Below are positions 8,569 to 17,737 of a DNA stretch of 64,000 nucleotides, one piece after another. Under the pieces are notes generated by a model. That model was not told the origin of the DNA, made no database searches, and was given only the letters and a program-made list of their open reading frames with translations. The translations under genes and the position numbers were made by a program. Location: contig CAVVIH010000008.1 in the NCBI GenBank assembly GCA_963748295.1, forward strand, positions 124,001 to 188,000. The letters are read 5' to 3'. This DNA comes from CAVVIH01 sp963748295 (GTDB lineage: Bacteria; Acidobacteriota; Vicinamibacteria; Vicinamibacterales; 2-12-FULL-66-21). Position 1 is the stretch's first letter; every line of letters starts with the position of its first letter.

Positions 8569-11040
8569 TCATTGCTGCGACAGCGCGACCAGCGGGCTGA
8601 CCCGCGAGGCGCGCCTCGCAGGCCCGAGGCAGGCAACGAGAGAAACGAATCCGAGGACCGCGACCGCGGTCAGCATCACCATCGGGTCGAGCGCGCCGAC
8701 GCCGTACAACTGAGAAGCGATCGCGCCACGCAGCGCGAGAGCGCCGGCGATGCCGGCGGCAATCCCGCACGTCGTCAGCAGCGCCCCCTCGTTCAGGACG
8801 AGTCGAAGGATGCCGCGCGCATCGCTGCCGAGCGCCAGCCGGATGCCGATCTCGCGGGTTCGCTGGCTGACATGATAGGCGAGCACGCCATAGAGGCCGA
8901 TCGACGCCAGCAGCAAGGCCATCAAGCCGAACGCTGCCGAGAGAATCATCGGCGCGCGCCGCGGGTTGAGAGACTTCTCGACCCGCTCGGACATCGAGAA
9001 TACGTCGAAGGCCTGCATTTCGGGATCGATTTCGGCGAGCGCACGCTGGACGGCCGCCGTGGTCGCGGCCATGTCCGCGCGGCTTCGCACCGCGAAGCCG
9101 ATGCCTCGCTCCGGGTCCTGGAAGAATGGCAGATAGTACGCGCCCGCGCGAGCCTGCTCGCCTTCGACGAGGCCCTTCAGCTTCACGTTCGCCACCACGC
9201 CTATCACCTGAAGCCACTTGACGGTCGGTCCGGGCTTCACGATGTCTTCTGGTCGATCGGGCAAATACAGCCGCCGGCCGATCGGATCGTCACCGGGCCA
9301 GAACAGCGCGGCGAGCTGCTCGTCAACTAGGACGACTCCTGGTGCGTCCGGCCCGTCGGCATCGGTGAACAATCGCCCGCGCTTCAACGCCACTTTCATG
9401 GCTTCCAGATATCCCGGCGTCACATAGAGCTGGTTCGGCGACACGACCGACGCGCCGGGGTCCATCGAGCGGCCCTCGGGAATGATCACGCTGCTGTTGC
9501 CGTCCCAGCTGAAGGGCAGATAGCTGCTGGCGCCGGCCGCCTCGACGCCTGGAAGCGCACGAATCCGCTCGAGTGCCCGGTTCACGTAAGACCTGAGCGC
9601 GGCGTCATCGGGATAGCGCGTTTCGAGAGGGCTCACGCGTCCGGTCAGCACACCCTCCGCGACGAACCCGGGATTGACGCGAAGCAGCCGCTCGAAGCTC
9701 GCGAGCAGCAGCCCGGCGCCCACCAGCAGCACGAACGCCAGCGCAACCTGCGACACCACGAGCCCGCGCCGGATGAGTCGCGTGCCGCGCCCTACCGTGC
9801 CGCTGCGGCCTTCCTCGCGAAGCATGTTGCTCAAGCTGACGCGCGCGAGCTGCACCGCCGGTGCGGCGCCGATAACCAATCCGAGCAGCACCGCCAGGCC
9901 GACCGTGAACGCGAAGATCGTGTTGTCCATCCGAATCTCGTGCGCACGCGGCAAATCGGTCAACCGCAGCCACTCGAGCGCGCCGAGACTCCAGTAGCCG
10001 ACGAGCAGGCCCAGCGCTCCGCCGATCACCGTCAGCAGCGTCGCCTCGGTCACGAGTTGGAAGGCGATCCGCCCGCGCCCGGCGCCAATCGCGCTTCGCG
10101 TCGCCAGCTCCTTCATCCGGGCGCTGCCGCGCACCAGTGAAAGATTCGCGATGTTGACGGCGGCAATCAGGACGACGAAGAGCACGCCGCCGAGCAACAG
10201 CTGCAACGCCGCGCGGACGTTACGCACCAGATCGGCCTCGAACCCGGCCATCCTGGTCGTGTATCCCGCTTTAATGAGCGGCGCCTTGAGCGGACCAGCC
10301 CGCTCGACGAACTGCGCGTTGAGCGCGTCGACCTGTGCCTGCGCCTGCTCCATCGTTACGCCTGGCGCGAGCCGTGCGATCTGCTCGTGATTCTGACTGT
10401 ATCGCCGCTCTTCCGCGCGGTCCTCGTCGCTGAAGGCAAGCGGAACGAAAAGGCGAACGTCGGGATTCAGGAACGAAAACGATGGTGGAAGCACGCCGAC
10501 GACGTCATACACTTCGTCGTCGAGCCGCAGCTGACGCCCGACGATTCCGGCGGCGCCACCCGGTTGCTTCGCCGCAAGGATGTGACTCAGCACGACGACC
10601 TTGTTGCGCCCTGGCGTCCCCTCGTCTTCGCGGAAGAGGCGGCCGGTCGCTGGTTCGGTCCGGAGCACTTTGAAAAACGAAGGGGTCACGGTCATCGCCG
10701 ACACGCCCTCCGCCGCCGTCCCCTGGCCAACTCGAAACCCCGCGTTTTGATAGAGCGCAACCTCTTCGAATACGTTCGCCAGCGCGCGCCGGTCGAAGTA
10801 GTTGGGCACCGAGGTGCCGGCGCGCTCCACGCCTGCGCCAGGGAACGAGTCGTACGAAGTCAGCAGGCGGTGCGAGTCGGGATACGGGAGCGGGCGGAAC
10901 AGGACAGAACGCACGACCGTGGCAATGGCGGCGTTGGCGCCCAGGCACACCGCAAGAGTGAGGATGACCGTGAAGGAGTAGGCGCGGTCCTTGCGCAACA
11001 TGCGCCACGCGAAGGCGAGATCCTGGCGGATGGCGTCCAT
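8569..11040 (-). CDS. ADOP-family ABC transporter permease (MacB/FtsX duplicated)
   Basis: 823 residues with two tandem MacB-PCD plus FtsX units. Four transmembrane helices (about 21-45, 285-310, 335-365, 380-400) flank the first periplasmic domain, and a second set follows (about 430-450 and three C-terminal helices from about 690). The N-terminus (DLAFAWRMLRKDRAYSFTVILTLAVCLGANAAIATVV) and the end (GPARRASRVSPLVAL) are typical of Acidobacterial Duplicated Orphan Permeases. As usual for that family, no ATPase gene is next to it. The likely role is macrolide-type export or mechanotransmission; the substrate is unknown. No frame breaks. Confidence 0.93.
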   Translation of the reverse strand: MDAIRQDLAFAWRMLRKDRAYSFTVILTLAVCLGANAAIATVVRSVLFRPLPYPDSHRLLTSYDSFPGAGVERAGTSVPNYFDRRALANVFEEVALYQNAGFRVGQGTAAEGVSAMTVTPSFFKVLRTEPATGRLFREDEGTPGRNKVVVLSHILAAKQPGGAAGIVGRQLRLDDEVYDVVGVLPPSFSFLNPDVRLFVPLAFSDEDRAEERRYSQNHEQIARLAPGVTMEQAQAQVDALNAQFVERAGPLKAPLIKAGYTTRMAGFEADLVRNVRAALQLLLGGVLFVVLIAAVNIANLSLVRGSARMKELATRSAIGAGRGRIAFQLVTEATLLTVIGGALGLLVGYWSLGALEWLRLTDLPRAHEIRMDNTIFAFTVGLAVLLGLVIGAAPAVQLARVSLSNMLREEGRSGTVGRGTRLIRRGLVVSQVALAFVLLVGAGLLLASFERLLRVNPGFVAEGVLTGRVSPLETRYPDDAALRSYVNRALERIRALPGVEAAGASSYLPFSWDGNSSVIIPEGRSMDPGASVVSPNQLYVTPGYLEAMKVALKRGRLFTDADGPDAPGVVLVDEQLAALFWPGDDPIGRRLYLPDRPEDIVKPGPTVKWLQVIGVVANVKLKGLVEGEQARAGAYYLPFFQDPERGIGFAVRSRADMAATTAAVQRALAEIDPEMQAFDVFSMSERVEKSLNPRRAPMILSAAFGLMALLLASIGLYGVLAYHVSQRTREIGIRLALGSDARGILRLVLNEGALLTTCGIAAGIAGALALRGAIASQLYGVGALDPMVMLTAVAVLGFVSLVACLGPARRASRVSPLVALSQQ

Positions 11041-11108
11041 GCTGGAACCTTACGGGCGGACGGTGTCGCCGGTTCGACGAACGGCCCGCGACGGCAGAGA
11101 CAGTAATA

Positions 11109-13832
11109 CTACGGTTTCAGGAGGCGTGGCCAGTTGAGTATCACGCTCAACGGCGTGGAAAGGTTCTCCTCGATCAACTTGTTCACCAGGATGTGCTGCC
11201 CATCCGGCGCCATGTTGTACGGGTAGGCGTCGAGCCTGATCCGCGTTCGCAGGCGCGTCTTGAACAACGGGTGGATATCACCGACCGCCAACTCGTCTCC
11301 GTTGATGCGGACCTGCGCGGCCATGAAGGTCTCGTCCGGCGCGACGAACACGATTTCTGCATTGTCGCGCCGCCAGTGCGGCCAGCTGCCGCCGTTCGCT
11401 GAAACCTGGCGCGGCTCGCCGGCGCGGCCGTGCGGCTTGACGTACACCTCCAGGCGGCCGGACACGTTCGCGGCGTATGCGATCCATCGACCATCGCCGG
11501 AGAAACGTGCCTGTGTTTCGACCAGCGACGTGTCGACGAAGGCCCGCGCAGCCCCGCCGCGAGCCGGCAGCAGCATGATGTCGCTCCGCGCAATGGTTCG
11601 GCCGCCGGCGATGAACAGGACCGACTCGCCGTCAGGCGACCAGTCGGCCGCGAACTTCCCGAGCGCAAGGCCCTCATCTGCTATCCGCCGCTCGGGTCCG
11701 GTTGTCTGGGACTTCTCATACAGGTCTACACGGCCTTCGCGGAACGAGCTGAAGATGAGCCGTCTGCCGTCCGGGCCCCAGACGGGTGCGAAGTCGTCGG
11801 TCGGGCCCCACGTGAAACGTTCGCCAATACCGCGCTTGACGTCGAAGGTCCAGATATCGCGCGTGCCGAGTACCGGATCCGCCCTGCTCGATGCCGCCCG
11901 GGTTCCGTCGGGCGAGAGCACGACATCCACCCAGTCGGCCTGTTCACCAAGACGACCGACCTCGGTGCCGCGCCGATTCGAACCACGCCAGCTGAGAACC
12001 CACGGCGGCCGTCGTCTGGTAGACGAGCACGTCGTTCGACACGCTGTACGCGCCTCCGATGCCCCCGCCGGAGGCACTCGTGAGCACGCGTTCCATGATC
12101 GGCACCGGCGTGCCTTCGAGCGCCAGCCGGGTTGCGTCGAACGGCTGTGCGAGGAGAGTTCCGCTCCGGACGAAGAGCAGGCGGCCGCCGGCATACGCCG
12201 GCTGCGACGCGTTCTCGACCAGAAGCTTCGCGAACGATGGCTCTCCGAGTCGCCCGATGTAGATACCGGTCGGCGTCGTCGCGCCCCCCTGCAGGCTGCC
12301 GACCGCGGCATAGAGAAAGTGGCGGCCATCCGGGAGAAACGAGGGTTGCGCGTGCTGCACGTGGCCCGCGGCGGTGTCGAGCGTCGTGGCGGCTGTGGAA
12401 TCCCCGCCGGACGAACTCGATACCTGGTGAAGGGGCGCGTTGCCGGCCGGCGTGAACAGGATGACGCCCTCGTGATTCCAGGCGCTCAGGCTGCTGAAGC
12501 GCAGGTCGGCCAGCGTGACCGGTGCGCCGCCGTCGAGCGATACCCGCTTCAGCTGGCCGCTCAGGACCGAAATCTCCGCTGTCGGCCGCCAGATGAATCC
12601 GAGCTGGCGCGAATCCGGGGACCAGAATGGATAAGTGCCTCCTTCTGTCCCGGCGATTGGCTGTGCGACGGGCGTATCCAGCGGTCGAACCCACAGCATC
12701 GTCCCGCCGCCGGGCGCGTTTCCGACGTACGCGATGCGCCGGCCGTCGGGAGACACCGCGAAGCGCGTCACCTGTTCCGGAGCGGCAGCGGTCGCGAGGT
12801 TCGGCAATGGAATCGCGGCGCTCACGACACGTTCGTCCGCGGCACTCGTGTCCGGCGCCTCCCGCCGCCAGTAAAGGATGCCGAGCGTCAGGAACAGGAC
12901 GCCGGCAGCCGTCCACGCGGCCGCCTCTCGCATCCTGGACCACCGCATCGAAGCGGCCGCTGCTGCCGGCATCGCACCGGAATCGGTGCCGGCGGTGAGC
13001 GCCTCGTCCAGCTCGATGCGTGCGTCGGCAATGTCGTGCAGCCGGCGCCGCGCATCCTTCTCGAGACACCTGCGCAGCAGCCACCGCACGCGCTCGGGTG
13101 TCTGGCTGGGAAGAAGCGTCCAGTCCGGTTCGCTCCCGAGGATCGCAACACGGTGTCGGAGAGAGTGGACCGGGCAAACGGGTTGCGCGCCGTCAGCATC
13201 TCGTAGAAGACGCATCCGAACGAGAAGATGTCGGTGCGCTTGTCGAGCGGCTGGCCGCGCGCCTGTTCCGGGCTCATATAAGCAACGGTGCCCAGGACAA
13301 CTCCGCTCTTCGTCGCGTCCGCCGCGACCGTCGCCGCATTGCCCTCGGCGACCAGCGCTTTCGCCAGGCCGAAGTCGAGCACCTTCGAATGGCCCTCGGC
13401 GGTGAAGGCGATGTTGGCAGGCTTCAGATCGCGATGGATGATGCCGCGATCGTGCGCAGCCTGCAGGGCGTCGGCGATCTGCCGCGCGATCGTCAACGCG
13501 TCACGAACGGCGAGCGGACCGGATGCCAGACGAGTGGCGAGCGTGCCTCCCTCGACCAGCTCCATGACGAGGAACTGGGAATCGTCTGCTTCTTCCAGAC
13601 CATAGAGCGTTGCGATGTGTGGATGGGTCAGGCCCGCGAGGATCTGCGCCTCGCGGCGGAACCTCGAGATGCGTTCGGGATCGGCAACCGCAGCCGCGGG
13701 GAGCGCCTTGACGGCAACGTCGCGTCCGAGGCGCGTGTCGCGCGCGCGATACACCTCGCCCATCCCGCCCGCGCCAAGCGGCGCGACGATGTCGTACGGA
13801 CCGAGGCGATGTCCGGATGGCAGCGCCGTCAC
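11109..13832 (-). CDS. Ser/Thr protein kinase fused to a TolB-like/WD40 beta-propeller (two frame breaks)
   Basis: N-terminal kinase from a GTG at 13832: GAGGMGEVY loop, VAVKAL lysine, HRDLKPAN, DFGLAKAL and GTVAYMSPEQ are all seen. A frame break near 13150 interrupts the C-lobe after LSDTV; the next frame continues AILGSEPDWTLLP...RRCLEKDARRRLHDIADARIELDEAL. A single transmembrane helix follows (AAAWTAAGVLFLTLGILYW). The rest is a PD40/TolB-type propeller with repeats such as FAVSPDGRRIAYVG, PSFLPDGRHFLYAA, DWSPDGESVLFIAG and FSGDGRWIAYAA. A second break near 11985 falls within the propeller. The joined protein is about 900 residues. This architecture is common in Acidobacteriota as a one-protein envelope sensor kinase. 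The ligand is unknown. Confidence 0.88.
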
Positions 13833-13920
13833 TTCCTCGCCAGCGCTGCGTTCGGCATGCCAGCCATCACTTTCATGGCGTGGATGATACCCGAGCGTTG
13901 CACGCCGGCGCGAAGCGTGG

Positions 13921-14457
13921 CTACTTCAGCACGATCCGCTGCGTCACCTTCCCGTCCTCGATCGGGCGCTCGGAGAACGCCGGGTTGCCGCGCATCTCCG
14001 AAGTGATGAAGGGATCTCCCGTGAAGACGATCTCGAAGATGTGTGGCGCCCGTCCGGCCGCGCTGACCTCGAAGTGAATGTGCGCCGGCACGCGGCTCTG
14101 CGGATATGAGCCCGGCTTGATTGTGTCGAACGAGTACGCGCCCTTCGCATCGGTCCGCAGGAACAGCTTCAGCCGCGGATTGCGATTGTCGCTCGCCGGC
14201 TTCACGCTGTAATAGCCCTCGTGATCGGTCTGATAGACGTAGAGGGACGCGCCAGCGACTGGCGCGTTGTCCGGACCTACCACGACGCCGCTGACGTGGA
14301 GCGGCTGGCCAGGCTCGCCCGCCGGCGCCAGGCGGCCGGCCGACGGCGCGCCGGCAGGTGCTTCGTGGACGGCCTGACGTGCGGCCGCCGCGCCTGACAG
14401 CAGAACGACGACCACGATCGAGATCCAGGGCAAGCTGCGAACACGTGTGATGAACAT
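13921..14457 (-). CDS. Secreted intradiol-dioxygenase-like protein
   Basis: About 178 residues from the ATG at 14457, which sits 8 bases after GGGAG; a GTG at 14490 is the longer option. The signal segment is WISIVVVVLLSGAAAA. The core resembles the catechol/protocatechuate dioxygenase fold. Candidate Fe(III) ligands are the Tyr in VYQTDHEGYYS, the Tyr in KPGSYP and the two His in PAHIHFEV. Segments SGVVVGPDNAPVAGASLYVYQTD and RTDAKGAYSFDTIKPG are typical of this family. Ring cleavage of a catechol-type substrate is the family reaction. An exported location is unusual for aromatic catabolism, so a different or structural role is possible. Confidence 0.75.
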   Translation of the reverse strand: MFITRVRSLPWISIVVVVLLSGAAAARQAVHEAPAGAPSAGRLAPAGEPGQPLHVSGVVVGPDNAPVAGASLYVYQTDHEGYYSVKPASDNRNPRLKLFLRTDAKGAYSFDTIKPGSYPQSRVPAHIHFEVSAAGRAPHIFEIVFTGDPFITSEMRGNPAFSERPIEDGKVTQRIVLK

Positions 14458-14550
14458 GCGCATCACTCCCTTCGGCGTGAATCGTCTCACGACTTCGCCC
14501 GGCCGGGCGCCGGCGCGCCATTACTTCGTTGGGGCGAAACGCGGGACCGA

Positions 14551-14583
14551 AAAGAGTAAAGCCTCGCGGTCGCGAGGCTCTCG
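14551..14583 (-). terminator. Rho-independent terminator after DUF4142 gene
   Basis: Minus-strand arms AGCCTCGCG and CGCGAGGCT are followed by TTTACTCTTTT, 12 bases past the DUF4142 stop. Related to the hairpins at 8039 and 17265. Confidence 0.75.
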
Positions 14584-14595
14584 AGCAGACGTTTG

Positions 14596-15292
14596 TCAGT
14601 TGGTCGAACGTTTCTTCGCCGCGTTCTCGAGCGTTCTCGCGGCGTCGAGGTGCTTTTGCGCGACGGGGAACGTCTCGGCCGCCCACTGATTGATCTTCCG
14701 CGTCACGTCGTTGTCGCTCTTGGCGGGACGGACTTCCACATCGGCCATCTGCGTTTTGGGGTCGGGCAGCGCGTTGCTTTGGGTGCGCCCCGCCGCGGCG
14801 GTCTTCCAATCCGCGAGCGACTGGACGTCGAGCCGGGATTCCAGCTTCGCGGCAAGGTCCTGATGGCTCTGCGACCATTGCCTTCGCATACTCGCGATCG
14901 AAATCGGCGCCCTGTTCCTTCGCCAACTCGTCGACGATCTTCTTGTGCTTCTCGTCGAGCTGGGCGGGCCAGTCAATCGGGACGCCTGAGGCGGCGCTCT
15001 TCAGCTTGTTGCCAGCCGCGCCATGCTCGTCGATCATCCTTTGCGCGAACGACTTGATGTCAGGGCTTGTCGCTTTCTCGAGCGCCATGCGGCTGAGCTC
15101 GATCTCCGCCAGGTTCTTGAGCGCGACGTCACGCACGAAGTCGTCGTCGTTCTTCACGTCCGCACCGGCCCCGCCCGTGCCGACCGCAGCGGGGCGTTCC
15201 GCGGGGGCGTCCGAACGGTCGGACTTCGAGCAGCCGCCGATGACGATCATGACGGCAGGGACCGCGACCCACAACAGACCAGCACGACTCAT
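14596..15292 (-). CDS. DUF4142 lipoprotein (frameshifted)
   Basis: Exported lipoprotein: lipobox in VMIVIGGCSKSD, modified Cys at about residue 21. It then has the DUF4142 ferritin-like helical region (DDDFVRDVALKNLAEIELSRMALEK, FAQRMIDEHGAAGNKL, LAKEQGADFDREYAKAMV). After AKAMV the frame breaks near 14880, and the family's last helices (SQSHQDLAAKLESRL ... TFPVAQKHLDAARTL) follow in a second frame to 14596. The joined protein is about 231 residues. DUF4142 proteins are envelope proteins of unknown biochemical function. A terminator lies directly downstream. Confidence 0.8.
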
Positions 15293-15450
15293 CCGACCCT
15301 CCTCTGCATCTCGACCTGCCGATCGACGTGCAAGGGGAGTGACGTCAGCCGCTCACCGTTTTGCGGGTCGTGCGTGACGACCGAGGGAAGTACAGAAGCT
15401 TGCTGTCGTGGAGATCACCGGAACATGGCGGGCGAGAATCCGTTCAGAAT

Positions 15451-15762
15451 CTAGAGTTTTACCTCGCTGAGTTGGATCGTCGGCTGCGTGTTCGTGTAAT
15501 TAGGGATGTCGCCCACGATCGCCTCTGCGTGCGGACCGAATGCCTGCTGAAACGACTCCACCGTGTCGAACAGAAGATGGCCCATTGCGACGAATGCGGG
15601 CGCTGAGCCAGGCTGAGTGCCACTAAGCCCGCCCTCCACGGCGGTGCCCTTGAGCGCAGTCCCAAGTTTCTGTTGAACCATAGGAATGTGCTTCCCGAGG
15701 TAGTACGTCATGTCAAATCGGCTGCCCGGGCCGTTGGGGTATAGGACGCTTACTTTGATCAT
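15451..15762 (-). CDS. EthD-domain protein
   Basis: 103 residues from the ATG at 15762, which has a strong GGAGG five bases upstream. That supports independent initiation, even though the frame is open from the gene before. The sequence MIKVSVLYPNGPGSRFDMTYYLGKHIPMVQQKLG is typical of the EthD dimeric ferredoxin-like alpha/beta-barrel family (YYLxxHxPM). EthD proteins are small accessory proteins or possible ring-modifying enzymes. No degradation cluster surrounds it. Confidence 0.82.
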   Translation of the reverse strand: MIKVSVLYPNGPGSRFDMTYYLGKHIPMVQQKLGTALKGTAVEGGLSGTQPGSAPAFVAMGHLLFDTVESFQQAFGPHAEAIVGDIPNYTNTQPTIQLSEVKL

Positions 15763-16404
15763 TCCCGCCTCCGTCCGGCATTCTACAGCGCGCCCTATTC
15801 CCGCGGCCCGGCATGCGGGTCGTACGGTTCGATCTGCGCGGCGCGTGCCCGCCAGGTACTCAGCCTTCAATCGACTTACCTCCACAGCATTGTGCAGAAT
15901 CTCGCAGTCGCAGTAGCCGCCTCGAGCCATGAGGACGTGAAAGACATCGAAGTACTCTTCCTCGCGGAATCCTCGAGCTGACAGGACAGCTCGTGCATGC
16001 CGGTAGTCACCGTGACACTGCTGTCGAGGATGCGACGCATCTGGAGGGCAGAGGATGTCATCCAGCGCTCCGAACACGCCCGCCCCGTGCAGGCAACGCA
16101 TGACATCCGGGCTGATCTCGTCAATCAGCTCGGCATCCGGATACTCCAGATCTTCCGGACGCTCGCCCGGGGCGAGCTCGAACCACTCCGTTTCAATCAA
16201 GTGGCGTTCGTAGTAGTCGGCGGGAATGAGATTCCGGATGTAGTGGTAGCGCTGCGCCGGGTAAAGAGCCGCGAACTGCGCCTCCGTGAAATACACCGCC
16301 GGGCGCGTGGGATCGTCCGTCCACGGTTCCACGCGAATCTCCATATTCGGATAGGCTCGACGCAAGAACTCACGGAGGTCGGTTTCAAGCTGATGTAGAT
16401 TCAT
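15451..16404 (-). CDS. DUF2695-domain protein reading through into EthD
   Basis: The open frame covers 317 residues. Residues 1 to about 195 form one protein whose C-terminal part matches DUF2695 (CHGDYRHARAVLSARGFREEEYFDVFH, ARGGYCDCEILHNAVEVSRLKAEY). Residues 215-317 are the separate EthD protein. The linker RTVRPACRAAGIGRAVECRTEAG looks like untranslated sequence. The natural stop of the DUF2695 protein may have been lost by substitution or a base error; a TAG lies in another frame about 20 bases before the EthD start. DUF2695 has no known function. The start CATATG is shared back-to-back with the divergent methyltransferase gene. Confidence 0.6.
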   Translation of the reverse strand: MNLHQLETDLREFLRRAYPNMEIRVEPWTDDPTRPAVYFTEAQFAALYPAQRYHYIRNLIPADYYERHLIETEWFELAPGERPEDLEYPDAELIDEISPDVMRCLHGAGVFGALDDILCPPDASHPRQQCHGDYRHARAVLSARGFREEEYFDVFHVLMARGGYCDCEILHNAVEVSRLKAEYLAGTRRADRTVRPACRAAGIGRAVECRTEAGMIKVSVLYPNGPGSRFDMTYYLGKHIPMVQQKLGTALKGTAVEGGLSGTQPGSAPAFVAMGHLLFDTVESFQQAFGPHAEAIVGDIPNYTNTQPTIQLSEVKL

Positions 16405-16431
16405 ATGTCACCGTCGTTCAGCGTTCAACAT

Positions 16432-17253
16432 ATGACGAAGCTGAGGTTTCAGCAGCACGCGATGGCGGCAGCATTTGTTGTTTTCTGCGTTGCGGTCATC
16501 GCGCTCGCGTCCGCTCCGCTGCTGCTGCCCAAGCCGACAGCGCGCGAGATCCGGCAGCAGTTGTGGGCGGAGCTCCAACCGGTCCGGCTCGCAAATTGCG
16601 AGATGCGGCGTTTCGGCAGTCCCAATGACGGCGGCTATCTGATGTGTGGGAATCTCCTCGGCGCGGTCCAAGCCGCGTACTGGTACGGCATTGGTCCGTT
16701 CGACGATTGGGGCTGCGACGTGTCCCAGAATCTTGGTGTCACCGTTCACCAATACGACTGCTTCATGCCGCCGCCCTCACCGTGTCCGAGCGCTGTGTTC
16801 CACAATGAGTGCATCGGTCCCAAAACGGCCGTCATCGAATCGCGGGTCTTCGATTCGCTCACCAGGCAGATGTCAAAGAACGGCGATGCTGGCAAAACAT
16901 TCGTCGTCAAAATCGACATAGAGGGTGCGGAGCTTGATTCGCTGCTGGCCACACCGGACAGCGTGCTGCAGCGTATCGACCAGCTCGCGATGGAGATTCA
17001 CGGTGCAGACAAGCGCTTCCTGCGAATGGTCCGGAAGCTAAAACGGACGTTTCACCCGGTCCACATCCATTTCAACAATCAGGCGTGCACCGTACGATAC
17101 AAGCCGTTCCCTGCTTCGGCCTACCAGGTCCTTTTCGTCAACAAGCAAATCGCCGTCGTCGATCCGCACCAGCGGCGTCCCACCTTGCCGCACCCGCTGG
17201 ATGCTCCCGACTACTCGCTCGGGCGCGACTGTCAAACACCGCTCGAGCCGTAG
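16432..17253 (+). CDS. FkbM/METTL24-like methyltransferase-domain protein with N-terminal anchor
   Basis: About 273 residues from the ATG at 16432; the ATG at 16405 abuts the divergent gene. An N-terminal hydrophobic segment (AMAAAFVVFCVAVIALASAPLLL) suggests a membrane anchor or signal. The body has the FkbM/METTL24-like pattern: FGSPNDGGYLMC, YGIGPFDDWGCDVSQNLGVTVHQYDC (SAM-binding glycine/acidic region) and KIDIEGAELDSLL. The last is the characteristic KxDIEGxE motif. The likely activity is SAM-dependent O-methylation, for example of a glycan. Exported placement would be odd because SAM is cytoplasmic, so the anchor is probably inward-facing. Confidence 0.72.
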   Translation: MTKLRFQQHAMAAAFVVFCVAVIALASAPLLLPKPTAREIRQQLWAELQPVRLANCEMRRFGSPNDGGYLMCGNLLGAVQAAYWYGIGPFDDWGCDVSQNLGVTVHQYDCFMPPPSPCPSAVFHNECIGPKTAVIESRVFDSLTRQMSKNGDAGKTFVVKIDIEGAELDSLLATPDSVLQRIDQLAMEIHGADKRFLRMVRKLKRTFHPVHIHFNNQACTVRYKPFPASAYQVLFVNKQIAVVDPHQRRPTLPHPLDAPDYSLGRDCQTPLEP

Positions 17254-17264
17254 ATCGAAATCGC

Positions 17265-17295
17265 AAAAACAAAGAGCCTCGCACTGCGAGGCTCT
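17265..17295 (-). terminator. Rho-independent terminator after tRNA-Glu
   Basis: On the minus strand, arms AGAGCCTCGC and GCGAGGCTCT are followed by TTTGTTTTTG, about 20 bases past the tRNA 3' end. It is identical in both arms to the hairpin at 8045-8067. Confidence 0.85.
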
Positions 17296-17315
17296 GGAAA
17301 CGAATCTATGATGAA

Positions 17316-17390
17316 TGGTACCGGTACGGGGATTCGAACCCCGGTCCCGTGGCTGAGAACCACGTGTCCTGACCCCTAGACGATACCGGC
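17316..17390 (-). tRNA. tRNA-Glu (anticodon CTC)
   Basis: 75-nt cloverleaf on the minus strand. Acceptor GCCGGTA pairs with TACCGGT (G1-U72 wobble). The D-arm is GTC...GAC. The anticodon stem is CGTGG/CCACG with loop TTCTCAG, giving anticodon CTC. The T-arm is CGGGGTTCGAATCCCCG. The 3' CCA is encoded. The D-arm start TCGTCTAG is typical of tRNA-Glu. Confidence 0.95.
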
Positions 17391-17440
17391 CCCGGACCAG
17401 AAACTCCGATTTTAGCAACTGGCGCGGAGCCCGGTCAAGG

Positions 17441-17730
17441 ACGCCGATTGCCGCGGATCAACAAACGGGACGCGGATTCTCAAGATCTTCGATGCAAACG
17501 GGGACGCGGATTGACGCGGATCAACACACGAAACGCGGATTGACACGGATCTCCTAATCAACCTCGACGGATCAACGGGGGATCTCACGCTCATGACTGA
17601 GCCGTGATACCGCGAGAATCCGCGTCCGCTAAAGAAAAAAGAAATCCGCGTCGATCCGCGTTCCGTGAATGGTTTGTGACCGCGAAAATCCGCGTCTCGT
17701 GATTTAATGGCATGCGATCCGCGTCTATGA
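17441..17730. repeat. Intergenic array of CGCGGATT / AATCCGCG words in inverted halves
   Basis: No gene lies between 17391 and 17737. The gap is built from a short word. On the left (about 17441-17570) it reads ACGCGGATTGACGCGGATC several times; on the right (about 17605-17730) its reverse complement, AATCCGCGTC, recurs. The two halves could therefore fold on each other. Spacing between copies is irregular, so it is not a CRISPR array. Confidence 0.8.
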
Positions 17731-17737
17731 TCTCTAC

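Noticed and set aside
11260..13206. 648-residue open frame on the plus strand
   Set aside because: It is antisense to the kinase/TolB gene, has low-complexity Arg/Ala/Pro composition and no motif; GC-rich shadow.
17085..17372. Short open frame crossing the tRNA (…DSNPGPVAENHVS)
   Set aside because: This translation is typical of reading across a tRNA gene; the tRNA itself explains the sequence.
17441..17730. Possible CRISPR array
   Set aside because: Repeat units are 8-20 bases, imperfect, in both orientations and irregularly spaced, with no constant-length spacers and no cas genes.
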